NCBI RefSeq assembly: GCF_020618775.1
Contig: NZ_JAESVB010000002.1
Coordinates: forward strand, 310,001 to 374,000
Source of the DNA: Acidisoma silvae
GTDB taxonomy: Bacteria; Pseudomonadota; Alphaproteobacteria; Acetobacterales; Acetobacteraceae
Direction of reading: 5' to 3'
Length of the DNA stretch: 64,000 nt
Both the position numbers and the translations under genes were made by a program. Of the stretch, positions 19,696 to 28,354 are shown piece by piece; within the stretch, counting starts at the first letter, position 1, and every line of letters starts with the position of its first letter. The notes below the pieces were generated by a model. The model was not told the origin of the DNA. It saw only the letters and a program-made list of their open reading frames with translations, and ran no database searches.

Positions 19696-20778
19696 TCATG
19701 CAGCTGGCTGATCATCCGGCAGCGTTCGCTGCACCAGTTGGTGGATGAAATCCATTTTGTGAATGACGGCAGGCGTGAGGATGAAGGGGTACAGATCACC
19801 CACCCCCATGCTGCGGTTGAGGCTATTGACCGCGAAGGTCAGCGGCAGCCAGGCCTCGATCAGTCCTTCCACCGCTCCCGCCCCATAGGGATTGAGCGTG
19901 ATATCGGCCTGCAGATCGACCGCGTTCATGGGGTGAATGCGCACGCCGAAAGCCTTGGCCGTTTCCAGCGTATCGACGATGTGCAGGTAATGCGCCCAGG
20001 TTTCCGCGAAATCCTCCCAGGGGTGGGATGTCGCGTAATGGGAAATAAAGTCGTTCTGCCAGCCCGGCGGCGGGCCATCCTGATAATGGCGCTGTAGGGC
20101 CTGGCCGTAATCCTGGCTGTCATCCCCGAAAACCGCCCGGCACTGCTCAAGCTTATGACCGTCGCGGACCAGGACATCCCAGTAGAAATGCCCGATCTCG
20201 TGGCGAAAATGCCCAAGCAGGGTGCGGTAGGGCTCGCCCATTTCGGTGCGCAGCTTTTCCCGCGCCGCGTCGTCCGCTTCCGCCAGATTGAGCGTGATCA
20301 GCCCGTCGTCATGGCCGGTCAGCACGCGCGGGGCGCCGACGCCCGGCGGATCGGCCAGAAAATCGAAGGCAAGCCCGTGGTCCGGGTCGTCCGCCAATGT
20401 CGGCAGCGGCAGATTGAGCTTGATGAGCTGGTAGAAAAGACGGTGCTTCGCCATTTCCAGCCTCTGCCACTGGCCAAGATGATCGGCTTCGCCGAGCGCC
20501 GGAATGGTGCGATTGTGCCGGCAGGCGATGCAAAAAATATCCTCGGATTCGGCCGGCAGCAGCCAGTTGCAGGCATTATGCTGGGCATTGTCGCAAAACC
20601 GATATTGCGCCTCGCCACCCGCCGCAGGCCGCCAGAGGTCACCGTCCTGGCTTACCGCCTCAAGCTGAGAGGCCAGAGCGTCGTAGCCCAACCGCGAGCC
20701 GCAGCTTTCGCAAAGCGTATTCTCGAAAAAGAGTAGCTGGCTGCAAACCTGACATTGAAAGAGCTGCACCGCGTCCAT
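19696..20778 (-). CDS. Zinc-ribbon putative zinc-binding metallopeptidase (COG4307 type)
   Basis: This 360-aa protein has an N-terminal zinc ribbon formed by CQVC and CESCG, and a second cysteine set CDNAQHNACNWL with CIAC. A metalloprotease-like HEIGHFYWDVLVRDG motif at mid-protein supplies HExxH. This arrangement matches the conserved family annotated as putative zinc-binding metallopeptidase; its substrate is unknown. No signal peptide is seen, so it is cytoplasmic. The ATG at 20778 is preferred over a TTG six bases upstream, though the ribosome-binding site is poor. The gene is convergent with csbD. Confidence 0.82.
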   Translation of the reverse strand: MDAVQLFQCQVCSQLLFFENTLCESCGSRLGYDALASQLEAVSQDGDLWRPAAGGEAQYRFCDNAQHNACNWLLPAESEDIFCIACRHNRTIPALGEADHLGQWQRLEMAKHRLFYQLIKLNLPLPTLADDPDHGLAFDFLADPPGVGAPRVLTGHDDGLITLNLAEADDAAREKLRTEMGEPYRTLLGHFRHEIGHFYWDVLVRDGHKLEQCRAVFGDDSQDYGQALQRHYQDGPPPGWQNDFISHYATSHPWEDFAETWAHYLHIVDTLETAKAFGVRIHPMNAVDLQADITLNPYGAGAVEGLIEAWLPLTFAVNSLNRSMGVGDLYPFILTPAVIHKMDFIHQLVQRTLPDDQPAA

Positions 20779-20891
20779 CCCCAAATCATGCGTCGACCGA
20801 AACGGCCAAGACTTGGGCCTGGGACCGGCGCATAAAAGGCCGTGGCCGCAGACAATTTTGGATTAATTTGTGGGGAATCCGCCTTGCGGAT

Positions 20892-20975
20892 TGGTGCGAG
20901 AGGGGGGATTCGAACCCCCATGACTTTCGTCGGTCGATTTTGAGTCGACTGCGTCTACCGTTCCGCCACTCTCGC
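20892..20975 (-). tRNA. tRNA-Leu (anticodon CAA)
   Basis: The minus strand folds into a class II tRNA. The acceptor stem is GCGAGAG/CTCTCGC, the anticodon stem GTCGA/TCGAC surrounds loop CTCAAAA (anticodon CAA), and the long variable arm is GAC-GAAA-GTC. The T arm is GGGGG-TTCGAAT-CCCCC. Discriminator A and the CCA end are encoded. Confidence 0.97.
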
Positions 20976-21119
20976 GATGCAAGCGCTCTAGCATGCTCCC
21001 CGTCAGAGGTGAAGGCCGCACAGATGCGGGAGGGAGGTCTGCTTTTTGCACAGAAAAACCTGCCCCTGGTGGCGTTGCACTGCCGTGACACCTCCGCTAT
21101 AGGGTGCCCCGCCCGCTGT

Positions 21120-21195
21120 TCCCGAATAGCTCAGTTGGTAGAGCAAGCGACTGTTAATCGCTCGGTCGTAGGTTCGAGTCCTACTTCGGGAGCCA
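21120..21195 (+). tRNA. tRNA-Asn (anticodon GTT)
   Basis: A class I tRNA: acceptor TCCCGAA/TTCGGGA, D arm TAGCTCAGTTGGTAGAGCA, anticodon loop CTGTTAA with anticodon GTT, and T arm ending in TTCGAGTCC. Discriminator G and CCA are encoded. It is divergent from the Leu tRNA, with no phage junction visible beside it. Confidence 0.97.
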
Positions 21196-21380
21196 CGGGC
21201 CCTTTTCCTCCATACATGACAAAGTCTTCCTAGGCAGCCATCGCTGGCGGGCGAGCGCGGACTACCGCCGCGCATTTGCGACCTTTTTGTTGCAATCGCT
21301 GCCCCGGACGGCGCTGGTCTCCAAGTCAGCCCGCCATGGTGTTAAGCCCAAGCGGTCAAGTTGTACTGAAGGAAGAGACC

Positions 21381-22751
21381 GTGAAACGCACATTGCTTCT
21401 GGGCGCCGCCGCCTTCGGCCTGCTGGCTCCGCTGACGGCGGAAGCGCAGACAGCTGATAATCTCGCCGTCCTCAAGGGACTGGCCCCCGTATCTGCCCTG
21501 ATGAACAAGCCTGCCGGGCTAGCGGCCCTCGCCTCCGACTATACGGTGACGGCCGGCATCCAGAGCGGCGCCATCCGCCAACCAACGCTGCTGCCCTTCG
21601 GCATGCAGTCGCAGCAGGCGCTGCGGGACGTCTTCATCACCGACGGCGATCTGGCCGAACTGTCCGACGGGCTGGGTACGACGCTCGGCAGCGCCTATCT
21701 GGCGCGCGCGCATTATATCGACCGTAAGACCTTCACCAGCCTGTCGCCCGCCGTGGAACAGCTGATCGCCTATAGCGGCGGCCTCACCTCATCCGACGCC
21801 GGGTCAGGCAAGTTCTTCTTCGCCAATGGCACGACGGATGGAAAGACAGCCGTTTCGGCCGATGCCGCCGCGATCTTCAAGGATATCGACGGCACGACCG
21901 ATATTTTCGGCAAGGCCTATAACCTTCCGGCCGGCAGTCCGGACGGCGACAAATACGGCGATTCGCGCCCCTTCCAGACCATCAAGCCGATGCGCCCGAT
22001 TGTCGGTCCCGACTACTTCAACGCGCCCGCCGACAATACCGTCTATAATCGCGGGCCGATGATGAACCTGACGAACAGCCCGTCCTTTCCCAGCGGCCAT
22101 ACGACCTACGGCTATACCGGCTCCATCCTGCTGGCCGAGCTTGTGCCCGAGCGCTTTCAGCAGATGATCGTGCGCGGTGCGGAATACGGTAACGACCGCA
22201 TCATCGTCGGTGCGCATTATGCCATGGACGTGCTGGGCGGCCGCACGCTGGCGACCTATGACATGGCGCATCTGCTGGCCAATGACGCTGCCTATGTCGG
22301 GCAGACGGTGAAGCATGCCACGGTCATTTCCGACTATCAGGCCGCCGTGAAGACGGCCCGCGCCGATATGGTCAAGGCCCTGGAAGCCGGCTGCGGCGAT
22401 ACGGTCGCGGTCTGCGCGGCGGAAGATACCGGCCGCTTCAGCGATGCCGCCAATGATGCCGCCTTCTATGCCTCGACCCAAACTTACGGCCTGCCGGTGG
22501 TCTTCCCGAAAAACGCCGGCAAGCTGGAAGACGTCGCCACGCTGGCGCCGGAAGCGGGCTATCTGCTGACCACGGCTTTCCCCAGCCTGACCCTGGCCGA
22601 AGCCGATCAGATCCTGACCGTGACGGAAGGCCCTGGCGGCGGGTTTCTGGATAACGGATCCGCCTTCGGCGTCTATTCGCGCCTCAACCTCTATGCAGCC
22701 GGCGGCCAGGCCGCTGCTTTGGCCGCGACGAAAGCCGCCGCGAAACCCTGA
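21381..22751 (+). CDS. Secreted class A acid phosphatase (PAP2 superfamily)
   Basis: This 456-aa exported phosphatase starts at a GTG with AGGAAGAG before it. A Sec signal peptide, MKRTLLLGAAAFGLLAPL, ends near AEAQ. The PAP2 signature is complete: KPMRP (first motif), SPSFPSGHTTYG with the catalytic-region PSGH (second), and GNDRIIVGAHYAMDVLGG with the nucleophile-type His and its Asp partner (third). It would release phosphate from organic esters in the periplasm. The protein is longer than the typical 230-250 aa class A enzymes by about 200 residues, mostly at the C-terminus. A hairpin with a UUCG loop follows. Confidence 0.87.
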   Translation: MKRTLLLGAAAFGLLAPLTAEAQTADNLAVLKGLAPVSALMNKPAGLAALASDYTVTAGIQSGAIRQPTLLPFGMQSQQALRDVFITDGDLAELSDGLGTTLGSAYLARAHYIDRKTFTSLSPAVEQLIAYSGGLTSSDAGSGKFFFANGTTDGKTAVSADAAAIFKDIDGTTDIFGKAYNLPAGSPDGDKYGDSRPFQTIKPMRPIVGPDYFNAPADNTVYNRGPMMNLTNSPSFPSGHTTYGYTGSILLAELVPERFQQMIVRGAEYGNDRIIVGAHYAMDVLGGRTLATYDMAHLLANDAAYVGQTVKHATVISDYQAAVKTARADMVKALEAGCGDTVAVCAAEDTGRFSDAANDAAFYASTQTYGLPVVFPKNAGKLEDVATLAPEAGYLLTTAFPSLTLAEADQILTVTEGPGGGFLDNGSAFGVYSRLNLYAAGGQAAALAATKAAAKP

Positions 22752-22760
22752 GCGCCTCGC

Positions 22761-22790
22761 AGGCTGAGCCGGCTTCGGCCGGCTCAGCCT
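22761..22790. terminator. Perfect 13-bp hairpin with UUCG loop
   Basis: AGGCTGAGCCGGC and its exact complement enclose TTCG, an extra-stable tetraloop. It lies 10 bp after the phosphatase stop. No T-run follows, so it may stabilise or end the mRNA. Confidence 0.6.
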
Positions 22791-22804
22791 CCAGGTCGAT
22801 TGAC

Positions 22805-22821
22805 GTGGGAAATTTTCCCAC
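22805..22821. promoter_or_regulatory. Inverted repeat before the small lipoprotein gene
   Basis: GTGGGAAA and TTTCCCAC flank one T, a perfect 8-bp-arm repeat ending 13 bp before the lipoprotein ATG. The position suits an operator or an mRNA hairpin that controls translation. Confidence 0.4.
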
Positions 22822-22834
22822 ATATTTTAGGCAT

Positions 22835-22984
22835 ATGAAGCATCTCGCCACGCTCCCGATCTGGCTCTTGGCCGTCCTGCTGCTCTCGGCCTGCGCCGAA
22901 GGTGCGCCCGGCACGCCGGGCACCGCGACCGCCCATATCGACGGTTCCGCCGATTTCTTCGCGGGTGTCGGCAGCAGTCATTGA
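22835..22984 (+). CDS. Small lipoprotein, 49 aa
   Basis: The product starts MKHLATLPIWLLAVLLLSAC. This is a lipoprotein signal peptide with lipobox LSAC, so Cys20 would be lipidated. The mature part is only about 30 residues: Gly, Thr and Ala rich, then DGSADFFAGVGSSH. It is not an entericidin match that I can confirm. A perfect inverted repeat lies just upstream, and the gene is convergent with the acyltransferase. Codon bias resembles the neighbouring genes. It is short enough to be missed by standard gene finders. Confidence 0.55.
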   Translation: MKHLATLPIWLLAVLLLSACAEGAPGTPGTATAHIDGSADFFAGVGSSH

Positions 22985-22995
22985 GGCGACGCGCG

Positions 22996-23919
22996 TCAGG
23001 CGAGTGCCGCGCGAACGTCCTGCTTCGGCCAGCGCCGATGCAGCCAAAGCCAGGATCCGGGATCGTCCCTGATCCATCGCTCCAGCACGTCGTTCACCTG
23101 CCGCATAAGAGCAGCGATATCGGCGTGCCGATCCCCCGAATCCGGCAGCGCCAGCGGTGCTTCAACCTCCAGCCGCAACCGCGCCGGGCCTAGACGGCGG
23201 ATGCGGCCTGGGATGACAGGACAACGAAAGCGGAGTGCCAGCGCAGCCAGAGCCGGCGCGGTCATCGCCGGACGTCCGAACAGATCGACGGCGATGCCGT
23301 CATTCATCTTCTGATCGACCAGCATGCCGAGATAGCCGCCCTGGCGGAGATGCGCAAAAGCCCCGCGCGCGCCCATGGCACCTTTCGGGAACATTGGCAG
23401 CGCCATACCTGCCGCCTGATGACGCAGGCCATTGACGGCGGCGTCCACTGCCGGATTGGCGAGCGCCCGATAGAAACTCGCCATCGGAATGCCGATATGG
23501 GCCAGAATTGGCGGCAGCATTTCCCAGTTGCCGATATGCCCGGAGAAGAAAATTGCCGGCCCACCCTTGCTGATCTGGGCTTGCAGGATCTCTTCCCCGC
23601 TGATGTCCCAACCCGGGCCTGACGCCGTACGCGCGAGAGCGCGCATATGCGGCAGTTCACCCGTGGTGCGGCCGATATTCTCCCAAACGCCGCGTATCAC
23701 CTGCTTGCGCTCGGCCGCATCCAGTTCCGGCATGGCGTAGCGCAGATTGGCGTCCGCCACCTTGACCACCGGAAGCCTAGTGCCAATCGCCCTGGCGATC
23801 GCACCGCCGATATTGGACGCACGGGCGGGTGACAGGCTCCGCAATACGGAGCACATGCCAAGGAAAGCGCCGCGTTCCAGCGTGCGAGTAAAACCTTCGA
23901 AACGTCGCGCTTGAGCCAA
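22996..23919 (-). CDS. Lipid A biosynthesis acyltransferase (LpxL/HtrB family)
   Basis: This protein of about 307 aa transfers an acyl chain to Kdo-lipid A or a related lipid at the inner membrane. The catalytic HX4E motif is in FFSGHIGNWEMLPPILAH. Other family parts are VKVADANLRYAMPEL, GRTTGELPHM, GYLGMLVDQKMNDGIAVDLF and WLWLHRRWPKQD at the end. The start is uncertain. A TTG at 23919 has AGAAGG 5 bp upstream and gives a family-like length. A TTG at 23949 is also possible, and starts further up would overlap the divergent SYLF gene. No lpx genes are adjacent. Confidence 0.83.
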   Translation of the reverse strand: MAQARRFEGFTRTLERGAFLGMCSVLRSLSPARASNIGGAIARAIGTRLPVVKVADANLRYAMPELDAAERKQVIRGVWENIGRTTGELPHMRALARTASGPGWDISGEEILQAQISKGGPAIFFSGHIGNWEMLPPILAHIGIPMASFYRALANPAVDAAVNGLRHQAAGMALPMFPKGAMGARGAFAHLRQGGYLGMLVDQKMNDGIAVDLFGRPAMTAPALAALALRFRCPVIPGRIRRLGPARLRLEVEAPLALPDSGDRHADIAALMRQVNDVLERWIRDDPGSWLWLHRRWPKQDVRAALA

Positions 23920-24100
23920 ATCCGCCTTCTCTGACCTGCCATTTTTCAACGTCGAATGTGTGAATTCGGTGACGCTGGAACAAGTCCGGCAAACGTCAAG
24001 CCAGCCAGGATAGGAGCTCAACGCATGGGGCCCTTTCGCTTGCAACGGAGCGAAGCGGCCATATCTGCGCGTCAACAGAAGACCATCAGGAGCCATTGCG

Positions 24101-24787
24101 ATGCTGACACGCAGAATGCTTTTCCCGACAGCGGCGGCGGCCGGATTGCTGGCGACAGCCGGCATCAGCACGGCAGCGCATGCCGATAGCGGACCGCAGG
24201 ACACCGTCAACCACGCCCTCGGGACTCTACAGGATCTGCGCGGCGACAAGGAATTCGGCAATGCGCTGCAACTGATGCACCGCGCGCGCGCCGTGCTGAT
24301 CGCCCCGCGCATCTTCAAAGCCGGCTTCTTCGTCGGCGGCGAGGGCGGACGCGCGGTGATGATGGCGCGGGGCGTAGACGGCAGCTGGAGCCACCCAGCC
24401 TTCTACACGATTGCCTCGGCAAGCTTCGGCTTACAGATCGGCGCTCAGGAATCCGAGATGATCATGTTCGTCATGAGCGGCCGCGCCCTGGACGCCCTGA
24501 TGCGCAACAAATTTCAGTTCGGTGCCAATGCCGGGCTTGCGGTGGCAACCCTGGGCTCCACGGTTGCGGGTGCCACTACCACCAATGCCGGGCCCGATAT
24601 CGTGGTCTGGGCGTCGTCGTCCGGCGCTTATGCCGGCATCAGCCTGGACGGCACCCTGGTGCAGCCGCAGAGCGATGCCGACCTCACCTATTACGGCCGG
24701 CCGCTGACGAGCCGCGAAATCGTCCTCGGCCGCATGGGCCACAACCCGGGCGCCCTGCCTTTGGTGCATAGCATCGACCGGCTTTGA
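24101..24787 (+). CDS. SYLF/Ysc84-domain exported protein
   Basis: This 228-aa protein starts MLTRRMLFPTAAAAGLLATA and ends its signal near AAHADS, so it is exported. The rest is a SYLF (Ysc84-like) domain, with RARAVLIAPRIFKAGFFVGG, YTIASASFGLQIGAQESEMI, VMSGRALDALMRNKFQFGAN and YAGISLDGTLVQPQ. The SYLF domain binds lipids in eukaryotes; the bacterial role in the periplasm is not established. GGAGCC lies before the ATG. The gene ends 1 bp before the stop of the convergent broken endolysin. Confidence 0.87.
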   Translation: MLTRRMLFPTAAAAGLLATAGISTAAHADSGPQDTVNHALGTLQDLRGDKEFGNALQLMHRARAVLIAPRIFKAGFFVGGEGGRAVMMARGVDGSWSHPAFYTIASASFGLQIGAQESEMIMFVMSGRALDALMRNKFQFGANAGLAVATLGSTVAGATTTNAGPDIVVWASSSGAYAGISLDGTLVQPQSDADLTYYGRPLTSREIVLGRMGHNPGALPLVHSIDRL

Positions 24788-24788
24788 C

Positions 24789-25420
24789 CTATGCGATGGA
24801 AGGCGGCCGCAAGGCCGCTTTCCATCGAACGAGCCAGGCCCGGCGCTGAGCCAGTCCGATCAGGCCACCGTTCAGGCGCAGCGTGACATGGGGACTATCG
24901 TCTGCCGCCGCGAAGGGCAGGCAGCCGCATTGAACGAAATCCGCCACCGCGCATTCCAGAAAGTGGGCCGGGCTATTGACCAGATCAGGGTCGGCGATCA
25001 GGTCCAGGCCTATCGTCGTGCTGAGTTTCTGGTAGTTCGCGCGGCCAGTGATCTGCGATCCACCGCGACCGCGGAAAGTCCAGCCGTCATCGCTGCCGGG
25101 CAGATTGCCGAGCCGGCCGTCATAGACCGCATTCGCAATTTTCTCAGGCGAATAGGCAAAAGCGCCAGCCGTCGCAGCCGTAACCGGTTTGGCCAGGTCG
25201 CGACCAATCCTGCCGCCGAATAGTTCAGATTTTCCTCAATCTCCGTCCCGCCACCGCATTCATGGCTGAACTGCGCCATGGCATGGGCCACCAGCAGATC
25301 GCGCGTCAGACCGTATTTTATGAAAACGCCGGGGGCCGCGGCGACGAGCGCAGCCCTAAGGCCGGGGATTTTTCTGTCTCCCTGCGGCCAGAGCGCATTC
25401 AGGATGGCGTTGCTCAGCAT
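24789..25420 (-). pseudogene. GH19 chitinase/endolysin, frameshifted
   Basis: The minus strand encodes a phage-type GH19 lysozyme/chitinase in two frames. The N-terminal frame reads MLSNAILNALWPQGDRKIPG and continues to HAMAQFSHECGGGTEIEEN, including the catalytic-type Glu. After WPNR the sense moves to another frame, reading TAATAGAFAYSPEKIANAVY, GNLPGSDDGWTFRGRGGSQI and TGRANY, to a stop at 24789. One A missing at the AA near 25182 (plus strand) would explain the break. Full length would be about 210 aa. An operator identical in arms and spacing to that of the XRE repressor at 37.1 kb lies 26 bp upstream. Confidence 0.82.
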
Positions 25421-25445
25421 GGTGCCTGGGCTTTCGCATCGTTAC

Positions 25446-25460
25446 GTTAGTAAAACTAAC
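25446..25460. promoter_or_regulatory. GTTAG-N5-CTAAC operator before the GH19 pseudogene
   Basis: The 5-bp arms GTTAG and CTAAC with five bases between are repeated exactly, with the same spacing, at 37114-37128 before an XRE repressor gene. The site is 26 bp upstream of the endolysin start, where a repressor could block transcription. Confidence 0.5.
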
Positions 25461-25608
25461 AAACTGCGTGGCAATTTGCCAGCGATATTCGCCGAGCGAA
25501 GCCGGGGTTACCCTGCCTTGCGAGACCGGCTAACCTCGGAAACCCGCATTTTCCGTGAAGCGATCATGACCTTGCCTTTCGCTCTGCCTTCGTCCGCCGG
25601 CCCGACCC

Positions 25609-26748
25609 ATGGGCGTTGAAACCGTCTTCACCGGCGGCCGCATCGTCCTTGACGATGACGTCCTGAACGGCAGCCTGGCGGTCGCGGGCACGCGGATTGC
25701 AGCGATCGATGCCGGCGCCAGCGCCCTTTCCGCCGCCATCGACCTCGACGGCGATCTGCTGATCCCCGGCCTGATCGATCTCCATACCGACAATCTGGAA
25801 CGCCAGGTGCTGCCACGGGCGACCGCGCGCTGGCCTTCGCGCTCAGCCATGATCGCGCATGACGCACAATGTGCGGTCGCCGGCGTCACCACCGTCTTCG
25901 ACAGTTTCTGCGTCGGCGACCTGGGCTTTCAGGAGGAGCGGACCCGCACCTTCGTCGATGGCGTGGCCGATATGGATGAGTTGAGCGCCGCCGGTCTGCT
26001 CAAATCCGAGCATCTGCTGCATTTGCGTTGCGAATTGCCGGCGCCCGACATGGAAGCGCTGTTTCTGCCCTATGCCGATCACGCGCGGCTGGCGCTGGTC
26101 AGTCTGATGGACCACTCCCCCGGCGTCGGCCAATGGGGCGATGTCGAAAAATACCGCGACCTTTTGCGCCGCGACGGGCTGACGGAAGAGGAAGTCGAAA
26201 CCAAACTCGCCCAGCAGCGCGCGTCCCGCGCCCAATGGCGGGCGCATAACCGGAAGGTCGTGCTGGATAAAATGCAGGGCCGCGCCATCGCATTGGCCAG
26301 CCATGACGACCGCACGCTGGAAGACGTTGCCGAGAATGTGGCGGACGGCATCCGCATCGCCGAATTCCCTGTGACGATGCTAGCCGCCCAAGCCGCCCAA
26401 AGCTACGGGATGACGACCATTGCCGGCGCGCCCAATGTGGTGCGCGGCGGATCCCATTCCGGCAATGTGGCGGCAGCCGACCTGCTGCGGGCCGGCGCGG
26501 TGGATGCCTTCGCCTCCGACTATGTGCCGGCGGCCATGCTGGAAGCCGCGATCATGGCAACGACGGTGGCGGGCTTGTCGCTGCCGCAGGCGATTGCGCT
26601 GGTCACCGATCATCCCGCGCGGATGGCGAATCTCGCCGATCGCGGCCGGATCGCACCCGGATTGCAGGCCGATCTGGTGCGCGTGCGCCTCTATGACGGC
26701 GTGCCGATCGTGCGCGGCGTCTGGCGGCAGGGGGAGCGCGTGGCATGA
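25609..26748 (+). CDS. phnM: PhnM, ribose-1-methylphosphonate triphosphate diphosphatase
   Basis: This 379-aa amidohydrolase removes pyrophosphate from alpha-D-ribose 1-methylphosphonate 5-triphosphate in the carbon-phosphorus lyase pathway. It has the metal-site segment GLIDLHTDNLERQVLPR, AVAGVTTVFDSFCVGD, LVSLMDHSPGVGQWGD, LASHDDRTLEDV and APNVVRGGSHSGNV. The length is typical. Its last 4 bp overlap the start of a DUF1045 gene that also belongs to phosphonate operons. Other C-P lyase genes (phnG-L) are not in the window. No strong ribosome-binding site is seen at the ATG used. Confidence 0.92.
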   Translation: MGVETVFTGGRIVLDDDVLNGSLAVAGTRIAAIDAGASALSAAIDLDGDLLIPGLIDLHTDNLERQVLPRATARWPSRSAMIAHDAQCAVAGVTTVFDSFCVGDLGFQEERTRTFVDGVADMDELSAAGLLKSEHLLHLRCELPAPDMEALFLPYADHARLALVSLMDHSPGVGQWGDVEKYRDLLRRDGLTEEEVETKLAQQRASRAQWRAHNRKVVLDKMQGRAIALASHDDRTLEDVAENVADGIRIAEFPVTMLAAQAAQSYGMTTIAGAPNVVRGGSHSGNVAAADLLRAGAVDAFASDYVPAAMLEAAIMATTVAGLSLPQAIALVTDHPARMANLADRGRIAPGLQADLVRVRLYDGVPIVRGVWRQGERVA

Positions 26749-27434
26749 GCAGCGCAGCAGGGTTTCGTGTCGCCGTCTATTACGCGCCGGCCAAGGATGA
26801 TCCGCTCTGGACGGCCGGCTGCCAATGGCTCGGCCGCGATCCGGAAAGTGGCGAGGAATTTCAGCCGTCCGAAGCCGTGACCGACCCTGACCTGACCCGC
26901 GACCCGTCCGGCTATGGCTTTCACGGCACGCTGAAACCGCCGATGCGCCTTGCCGATGGCGTCAGCTACGAAGCTTTCCTTGAAGCGGTACAGGCTTTGG
27001 CGCAGGGGCTGCGGCCTTTCGCGATGCCCCGTCTTTCCGTACAGAACCTGCACGGCTTTCTGGCGGTGCGGGAAGCCGAGCCCAGCCCCGATCTGCAGGC
27101 CTTGGCCGATGTGACGGTCGCCAGCCTCGACGATTGCCGGGCGCGACCGAGCGAGGCGGAATTGGCACGGCGGCGAAAAGCCGGCCTTTCTGCCCCCGAA
27201 GAGGCCATGCTGGCGCGCTGGGGCTACCCTTACGTCTTCCAGCTATGGCGCTTTCACCTGACGCTGACCCGCCGGCTGGACGCGGCCGAGATGGCCAGAC
27301 TGCTGCCGGCCGCCGAGGCTTTTTTCGCGTCGAGCCTGACTCAGCCGCGCGTTTGCGACAGTCTCGCGGTCTATACCCAGGCCGAAAGCGGCGCGCCCTT
27401 CACCTTGACGGCGCGCGTCCCGCTGGGTGGTTAG
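26745..27434 (+). CDS. DUF1045 phosphonate-operon protein (2H phosphoesterase-like)
   Basis: This 229-aa cytoplasmic protein belongs to the DUF1045 group found beside phnM. Two conserved H-x-T/L-type motifs, GFHGTLKPPMRL and WRFHLTLTRRLD, give it the two-histidine layout of 2H phosphoesterases, so a cyclic phosphodiester is a plausible substrate. That role in phosphonate breakdown is inference. The gene overlaps phnM by 4 bp (ATGA) and must be co-transcribed. It stops directly against the convergent DsbA-like gene, which ends at the next base. Confidence 0.87.
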   Translation: MSSAAGFRVAVYYAPAKDDPLWTAGCQWLGRDPESGEEFQPSEAVTDPDLTRDPSGYGFHGTLKPPMRLADGVSYEAFLEAVQALAQGLRPFAMPRLSVQNLHGFLAVREAEPSPDLQALADVTVASLDDCRARPSEAELARRRKAGLSAPEEAMLARWGYPYVFQLWRFHLTLTRRLDAAEMARLLPAAEAFFASSLTQPRVCDSLAVYTQAESGAPFTLTARVPLGG

Positions 27435-28202
27435 TTAGCTCGCCTGGGCGGCAACAAGCTTCTGGAGATCATCGAGGCTGATGGCACCCGGCACTAGTTG
27501 GGTGCCGACGATGATGCCCGGTGTGCCAGTGATGCCGAGTTGCTGCGCGAGCGTCGTATTGGCGGTCAGGCGCTGGGTGATGGCCGGGTCACTCATGTCA
27601 TGGATGAGCTGATTGCCGTTCAGGCCAAGCTGATCGGCCAGATTGCGCAGATGGCTTTCGGTTGGCGGCGCCGGCTCGGTCATCAAGGCCGCCTGCATCT
27701 TTTCGTAGCCGCCCTGGCGCTGCGCCGCGAGCAGGGCATGGGCTTCCACGACGCTGTTATCGCCCAGAATCGGGATATCTTTGAAGACGACGCGGACATT
27801 GGGATTCTGTTTCACCAGCGCCGAAAATTCCGGCCGCATGACCCGGCAATAAGGGCAGCGCGTGTCGTAGAATTCCACAACCGTAATCGGCGCATGGGGA
27901 TTGCCTATCGAGGGATCGGCCGCATTGCTCACCAGTTCGGGCTGCGCCGCAGCAATGGCCTTGCCCTGGGCGTTCGCCTGGGACGCCTGATCCTGTGCCT
28001 GCAATGCGCCGATGGCGGCGCGCAGGATGGACGGGTCTTCCACCAGTTCCTGCCGGATGAGGGCGTTGACGGCCGCGCGCTGCGCCGGTGTCAGCGCCGA
28101 GCCGTCCGCCGCCGACGTGCTTTGCTGGGCGAAAACCGGGCCGACACCAGCCACTGACGTGAAAATCAGGCCGGCGGCCAGGAAAACAGAGCGATAGGAC
28201 AT
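27435..28202 (-). CDS. DsbA-family thiol:disulfide oxidoreductase
   Basis: This 255-aa periplasmic protein has a signal peptide, MSYRSVFLAAGLIF, with cleavage near VFAQQ. A short N-terminal helical domain (from LTPAQRAAVNALIRQEL) is followed by a thioredoxin-fold DSBA domain. The active site is FYDTRCPYCRVMRPEF, a CPYC pair, and the cis-proline loop is GITGTPGIIVGTQLVPG. It would form or isomerise disulfides in exported proteins. A start at 28226 is possible in frame, but 28202 gives the signal peptide directly. The gene is convergent with DUF1045 and divergent from the GGT-like gene. Confidence 0.9.
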   Translation of the reverse strand: MSYRSVFLAAGLIFTSVAGVGPVFAQQSTSAADGSALTPAQRAAVNALIRQELVEDPSILRAAIGALQAQDQASQANAQGKAIAAAQPELVSNAADPSIGNPHAPITVVEFYDTRCPYCRVMRPEFSALVKQNPNVRVVFKDIPILGDNSVVEAHALLAAQRQGGYEKMQAALMTEPAPPTESHLRNLADQLGLNGNQLIHDMSDPAITQRLTANTTLAQQLGITGTPGIIVGTQLVPGAISLDDLQKLVAAQAS

Positions 28203-28354
28203 GGCGGTCACTTTCCCCAGGAACACTCAATAAGCGCGCCGGAAGCGCACCCATGCGGTTGCCGCCGCATATGAAGCCGTTTATGGCACCCTTCCATAGC
28301 TTGGGCCAATCCGGCCCCCGACCCCAACTGGAGTGGCGCGCTTTTCGCGCGAAG

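Noticed and set aside
20892-21195. tRNA genes as prophage attachment sites
   Set aside because: No integrase, no repeated tRNA 3' end near 36-39 kb and no phage genes next to the tRNAs were seen.
28253-28354. Longer N-terminus for the GGT-like protein
   Set aside because: The added residues are not a signal sequence and would place the lipobox too far from the start.
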